A model generated the notes under the pieces. The model was not told where the DNA came from. It was given only the letters and a program-made list of their open reading frames with translations, and made no database searches. A stretch of 8,705 bases of DNA. It comes from DALYJJ01 sp031969915 (GTDB taxonomy: Bacteria; Acidobacteriota; Terriglobia; Bryobacterales; Bryobacteraceae). Position numbers and translations under genes: made by a program. Shown piece after piece: positions 5,634 to 8,705 of this stretch (positions are counted from its first letter, which is position 1; the number at the start of each line of letters is the position of its first letter). The DNA is taken from assembly GCA_031969915.1 (NCBI GenBank), contig DALYJJ010000208.1:1-8705 (forward strand). Reading direction: 5' to 3'.

Positions 5634-7055
5634 GTGCCTACACACGGTCTGCTCAGCATCCTGATTCCCGTTTACAACGAGGAAGAGTTTCTCCCGGCGA
5701 TCGTCGCCCGAGTGCTGGCGGCTCCGTTGCCCGCGGGCCTGGAGCGTGAGGTCATTATCTGCGACGACGGCTCGAACGACGGTTCCGGTCAGGTTGCCGA
5801 AGAGCTCGCCGCGAGCGATACCCGCGTTCGGGTGCTGCGGCATCCGCGCAACAGGGGCAAGGGCGCGGCCGTGCGCACCGCCCTCGGCGTGGCGCGGGGC
5901 GAGTTCTCTCTGATTCAGGATGCCGATCTGGAGTACGACCCCAATCAGTACGACCGCCTGCTGCGGCCGCTTCTCGACGGGCGCGCCGACGTGGTGTACG
6001 GTTCCCGCTTCGTCGTGGCCGGGGAGCGTCGCGTGCTCTATTACTGGCATGCCGTCGCCAACCAATGGCTCACCAGCTTCTGCAACATCGCAGCGAACTT
6101 GAACCTCACCGATCCGGGCACCTGCTACAAGGCGTTTCGCACCTCGTTCCTGGCCAGCATTCCCCTCTCCTGCGACGGGTTCTCGTTCGAAGTGGAAGCG
6201 ACGCTCAAACTCGCCAAGCGCGAAGCGCGCATCTACGAAACGCCGGTCAGCTACCACGGCCGGACGTATGACGACGGCAAGAAGATCCGCTTCGGCGACG
6301 CACTCGCGATGTTCGCCGCCGTGCCGCGGTTCTGGCTTTCGACGAACATCTACAAGGAAACCGGACCGGAGATCCTGGATGCCTTCACCAACGCACGCGA
6401 CTTCAACCGTTGGATGGCCGACACGATCCGCCCTTACGTGGGAGAACGGGTGCTTGAAATCGGCGCCGGAATCGGTAACCTGACCCGTGAGCTGATTCGC
6501 GGGCGCGGCCGCCGCTACGTCGCCAGCGACTACGACGGAGAGCATCTGGCGCGGCTCCAAAGCCGGCTGCAACACCGGCCGAACCTCGAGACCCGCCGCC
6601 TCGATCTGACGCAGGACGCCGACTTCGCGGATCTGCAGAGCGCCGTGGACACCGTGGTCTGTTTGAACGTGGTCGAGCACATCGAGGACGATCTCGCCGC
6701 TCTGCGCCGCATCCGATCCACCCTCGTTCCGGGCGGCCACGCCGTCATTCTGGTGCCCGAGGGCCAGGCTATCTTCGGCAAGCTCGACGAAGCGCTGGGC
6801 CACTTCCGGCGCTACTCGAAGCCGCAGTTGCAGGCGCGCATGGAAGAGGCCGGATTCACGGTCGAGCGAATCCTCGAGTTCAACCGCATCAGCCGGCCGG
6901 GCTGGTACGTGACCGGCCGGCTCCTCGGGCGGTCCACGCTCTCTCCGCTTACGTTGCGGCTCTTCAACCAGGGCGTCTGGCTATGGCGGAGAATCGACCG
7001 CCTGCTGCCCTGGAAGCCGACCTCGATTATCGCGATCGGGCGCAACACGGCATAG
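5634..7055 (+). CDS. Bifunctional GT2 glycosyltransferase / SAM-dependent methyltransferase
   Basis: This 473-residue cytoplasmic protein fuses two enzymes. The N-terminal GT2 domain (about residues 7-235) has SILIPVYNEEEFLP (8-21), CDDGSNDGS (43-51), and the DxD-type metal and sugar-nucleotide site QDADLEYDP (95-103). It then has TDPGTCYKAF (159-168) and YHGRTYDDGKKIRF (207-220), a pattern seen in dolichol-phosphate-mannose-synthase-like (DPM1-like) enzymes. The C-terminal class I methyltransferase (about 245-420) has motif I VLEIGAGIGNLT (273-284), the acidic SDYDGEH (298-304), NVVEHIEDD (345-353) and LVPGGHAVILVPEG (364-377). The final part (about 421-473) contains hydrophobic patches and WKPTSIIAIGR. 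The family is expected to transfer a sugar from a nucleotide donor to a lipid carrier or envelope glycan, with methylation of a related product; neither substrate can be read. The start is GTG at 5634, 8 bases after the preceding stop, with only a distant GAGG upstream. Confidence 0.9.
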   Translation: MPTHGLLSILIPVYNEEEFLPAIVARVLAAPLPAGLEREVIICDDGSNDGSGQVAEELAASDTRVRVLRHPRNRGKGAAVRTALGVARGEFSLIQDADLEYDPNQYDRLLRPLLDGRADVVYGSRFVVAGERRVLYYWHAVANQWLTSFCNIAANLNLTDPGTCYKAFRTSFLASIPLSCDGFSFEVEATLKLAKREARIYETPVSYHGRTYDDGKKIRFGDALAMFAAVPRFWLSTNIYKETGPEILDAFTNARDFNRWMADTIRPYVGERVLEIGAGIGNLTRELIRGRGRRYVASDYDGEHLARLQSRLQHRPNLETRRLDLTQDADFADLQSAVDTVVCLNVVEHIEDDLAALRRIRSTLVPGGHAVILVPEGQAIFGKLDEALGHFRRYSKPQLQARMEEAGFTVERILEFNRISRPGWYVTGRLLGRSTLSPLTLRLFNQGVWLWRRIDRLLPWKPTSIIAIGRNTA

Positions 7056-7060
7056 CGGGG

Positions 7061-8705
7061 TTACCGGAGCGCCGCCTCGATCTCGCTCTTCAGATCCGGC
7101 ATCGGCTTAAGCGTCAGCGCCTTGCGCCACAGCCCACGGGCTTCTTCGCGTTTGCCCAGCGCCGCCAGCGCCTGGGCGTGGTGGTGCAGGACGAACGGGT
7201 CCTGCGTCCCGGTTTGCGAAAGCCGCTGATATACGGCGAGCGCGTCCTGATGCCGTCCCGCCTGCAGGTAGACGTATCCCAGCGTATCCGCCACCGATCC
7301 GTCCTTGGGAGCCAGGCCCACGGCGGCCCGGGCCAGCGTCTCGGCCTCGCCCAGGCTCCGCTTCTGTTGGGCCAGCAGATAGGCAAGGTCGTTCCGCGGG
7401 CGCGGGTCCTTGGCGTCCAGCGCCATCCACTCACGGTAGAGCGGCTCGGCTTCGGCCGGCCGTTTCATCAGCATCAGCGCCCGGGTTTCGAGTTCGATCA
7501 GGCTACCGGCGGTGGGCGCACTCTTTCGTGCCGCGCGGACCGTGGCCAGCGCCGTGGCGTGGTCGCCGCGGTTCATCTGGATCTCGGCAAGGCGCGCCTG
7601 CGCGCCGGTAAGCGAAGGATCGAGCGAGGCAGCCTTCTGAAACAGATCGAAGGCTCGATCGGTCAGGCCCTCCCGGAGGAGCGTCTCGGCCAACGCGAGG
7701 ATCACAACCGGGCGAGACGGCGTGCGGGCCAGATCACCGTCCAGGAATTGCATCGCGGCCTTGTTCTTATTCTGCGCGGTGAGCGCTTCGGCCATGCCCG
7801 CGACGATGCGCACGCTGTTGTCGCCGCCCTGATACAACCGCTGGAAGGCGTTCTCCGCGGCCGCCGCGTTTCCCTCGAAGAGCTGCAGGTAGGCGAGTTC
7901 CACTTGGGGAAGGGTGCTCTGTGGGTTCAACGCGCGGAGGACGTCCAGATCGCCTCGCGCGTCCTGGAAACGGCCCAGCCCGCGCAATGCCGCCACGCGA
8001 TACAGGAGGGCGATCTGGCTGCCGGGCTCGAGTGCGAGCGCGTCGTTGGAGAGCCGTAACGCCTGATGGAAACTGCGAGCCGCGATGGCCAGCGAAGCCA
8101 GTGCATAGCGCGGCTCCGCATAGGACCGGTTGAGCGCGAGCGAGGACTCAAACGCCGCGGTGGCCTCGGCGAGGCGCGCCTGCCGCAAGTACGCGCGACC
8201 CAGGTGGAACGGCGCGCGCGCCTCCGCCGGCCGCTCCGCCGCGAGCGCTTTCAGGTCCGTGACCGCGGTATCTACGGCGGCGGGGTCCGGTGCATCCAGG
8301 CGCAGGATCGCCCGCGCCAGCCGAAGTTCGTAGTCCTTCGAATCCTCCCGGAGTGCGCCATCCAGGACGGCCTCCGCCTGCGGACGATCGCCCGCCGCAA
8401 GCAGCAGCGCGGCTTGCCGGCGGCGGCACGCCGGGCGGTTGGCGGGTTCCTCAGCCGCACACGCCTGGTACTGGCGGAAAGCGTCTTTCGCGTTGCCCAG
8501 GTCCTCATAAAAGACACCCAGCCGCAGCCGTGTGTTCGGCCACTGCCCGCGCGGGTTCTCGATGCCGGCAATGACGCCGCCGAACTCAGCCGTCCGCTTC
8601 GCCGCGTAGTAATGCTGAGCCAGTTGCAGCCGCACGTCCAGATCCTTCGGGAACTGCGTGGACTTGGCGACCAGGAGCGCTTCGGCATCGGCGGCCCGCG
8701 ATGAG
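7061..8705 (-). CDS. Long TPR-repeat protein, N-terminus beyond right edge
   Basis: The frame is open from the right edge to TAA at 7063-7061 (547 codons), so the GTG at 8635 inside it is not the real start. The protein is almost wholly tetratricopeptide-like helical hairpins, about 12-14 by eye. The best preserved are the C-terminal ones, for example LSLGEA-type and DTLGYVYLQAGRHQDALAV, and HAQALAALGKREEARGLWRK. Such proteins are scaffolds for protein binding. The NDLAYLLAQ and ADTLGYVYLQAG signature is seen in long TPR proteins linked to exopolysaccharide and PEP-CTERM export (PrsT-like), but no sorting gene is visible here, so that link is only possible. No catalytic domain is visible, and any signal peptide or membrane anchor would lie outside. 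It converges on the glycosyltransferase gene with 5 bases between stops. Confidence 0.85.
   Translation of the reverse strand, partial: SSRAADAEALLVAKSTQFPKDLDVRLQLAQHYYAAKRTAEFGGVIAGIENPRGQWPNTRLRLGVFYEDLGNAKDAFRQYQACAAEEPANRPACRRRQAALLLAAGDRPQAEAVLDGALREDSKDYELRLARAILRLDAPDPAAVDTAVTDLKALAAERPAEARAPFHLGRAYLRQARLAEATAAFESSLALNRSYAEPRYALASLAIAARSFHQALRLSNDALALEPGSQIALLYRVAALRGLGRFQDARGDLDVLRALNPQSTLPQVELAYLQLFEGNAAAAENAFQRLYQGGDNSVRIVAGMAEALTAQNKNKAAMQFLDGDLARTPSRPVVILALAETLLREGLTDRAFDLFQKAASLDPSLTGAQARLAEIQMNRGDHATALATVRAARKSAPTAGSLIELETRALMLMKRPAEAEPLYREWMALDAKDPRPRNDLAYLLAQQKRSLGEAETLARAAVGLAPKDGSVADTLGYVYLQAGRHQDALAVYQRLSQTGTQDPFVLHHHAQALAALGKREEARGLWRKALTLKPMPDLKSEIEAALR

Noticed and set aside
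5610..6803. 397-codon open frame on the minus strand, opposite the glycosyltransferase
   Set aside because: The opposite strand has clear GT2 and methyltransferase motifs, and this frame has none. It is a shadow.
6983..8059. 358-codon plus-strand open frame across the glycosyltransferase end and TPR gene
   Set aside because: It lacks motifs, is Arg/Gln/His-rich and crosses two real genes. It is a shadow of the TPR repeats.

Overview
The window comes from a GC-rich bacterial chromosome. The gene styles fit an acidobacterium, most likely of the Solibacter/Bryobacter type: a long TPR protein, a GT2 glycosyltransferase fused to a methyltransferase, YtxH, DUF2007, and a minus-strand ABC-2 operon. 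This taxon is inferred from gene style and base composition, not from a marker gene. No tRNA, rRNA, CRISPR array or insertion sequence was seen, and no gap between genes exceeds about 160 bases.

Positions 1-3435 hold a tightly packed minus-strand operon. In transcription order it encodes an ABC transporter ATPase, a large multi-spanning permease, a small YtxH-type membrane-anchored protein and a proline-catabolism-type aldehyde dehydrogenase (RocA/PruA-like). The dehydrogenase is cut by the left edge of the window. Gaps between these genes are 7, 22 and 17 bases, so they are probably co-transcribed.

Positions 3436-3596 are a divergent promoter region. To its right, on the plus strand, lies a type IV toxin-antitoxin (AbiE) locus. 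The AbiEi antitoxin/regulator is intact. The AbiEii nucleotidyltransferase toxin is a wreck: its conserved pieces lie in three successive reading frames, with codons missing at both junctions and a lost C-terminus. The remnant ends in a heptanucleotide repeat that carries stop codons in all three forward frames.

Positions 4907-5625 hold a protein with two DUF2007-like modules, translationally overlapped with a 67-residue protein of unknown function. Next, at 5634-7055, comes the bifunctional glycosyltransferase/methyltransferase. It converges, with only 5 bases between stop codons, on a long minus-strand TPR protein (7061 to the right edge) whose N-terminus lies outside the window.

The window is mostly ordinary. 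The point most worth attention is the antitoxin kept beside its multiply deleted toxin, with a possible extended -10 promoter that would place the antitoxin's start on a leaderless transcript.
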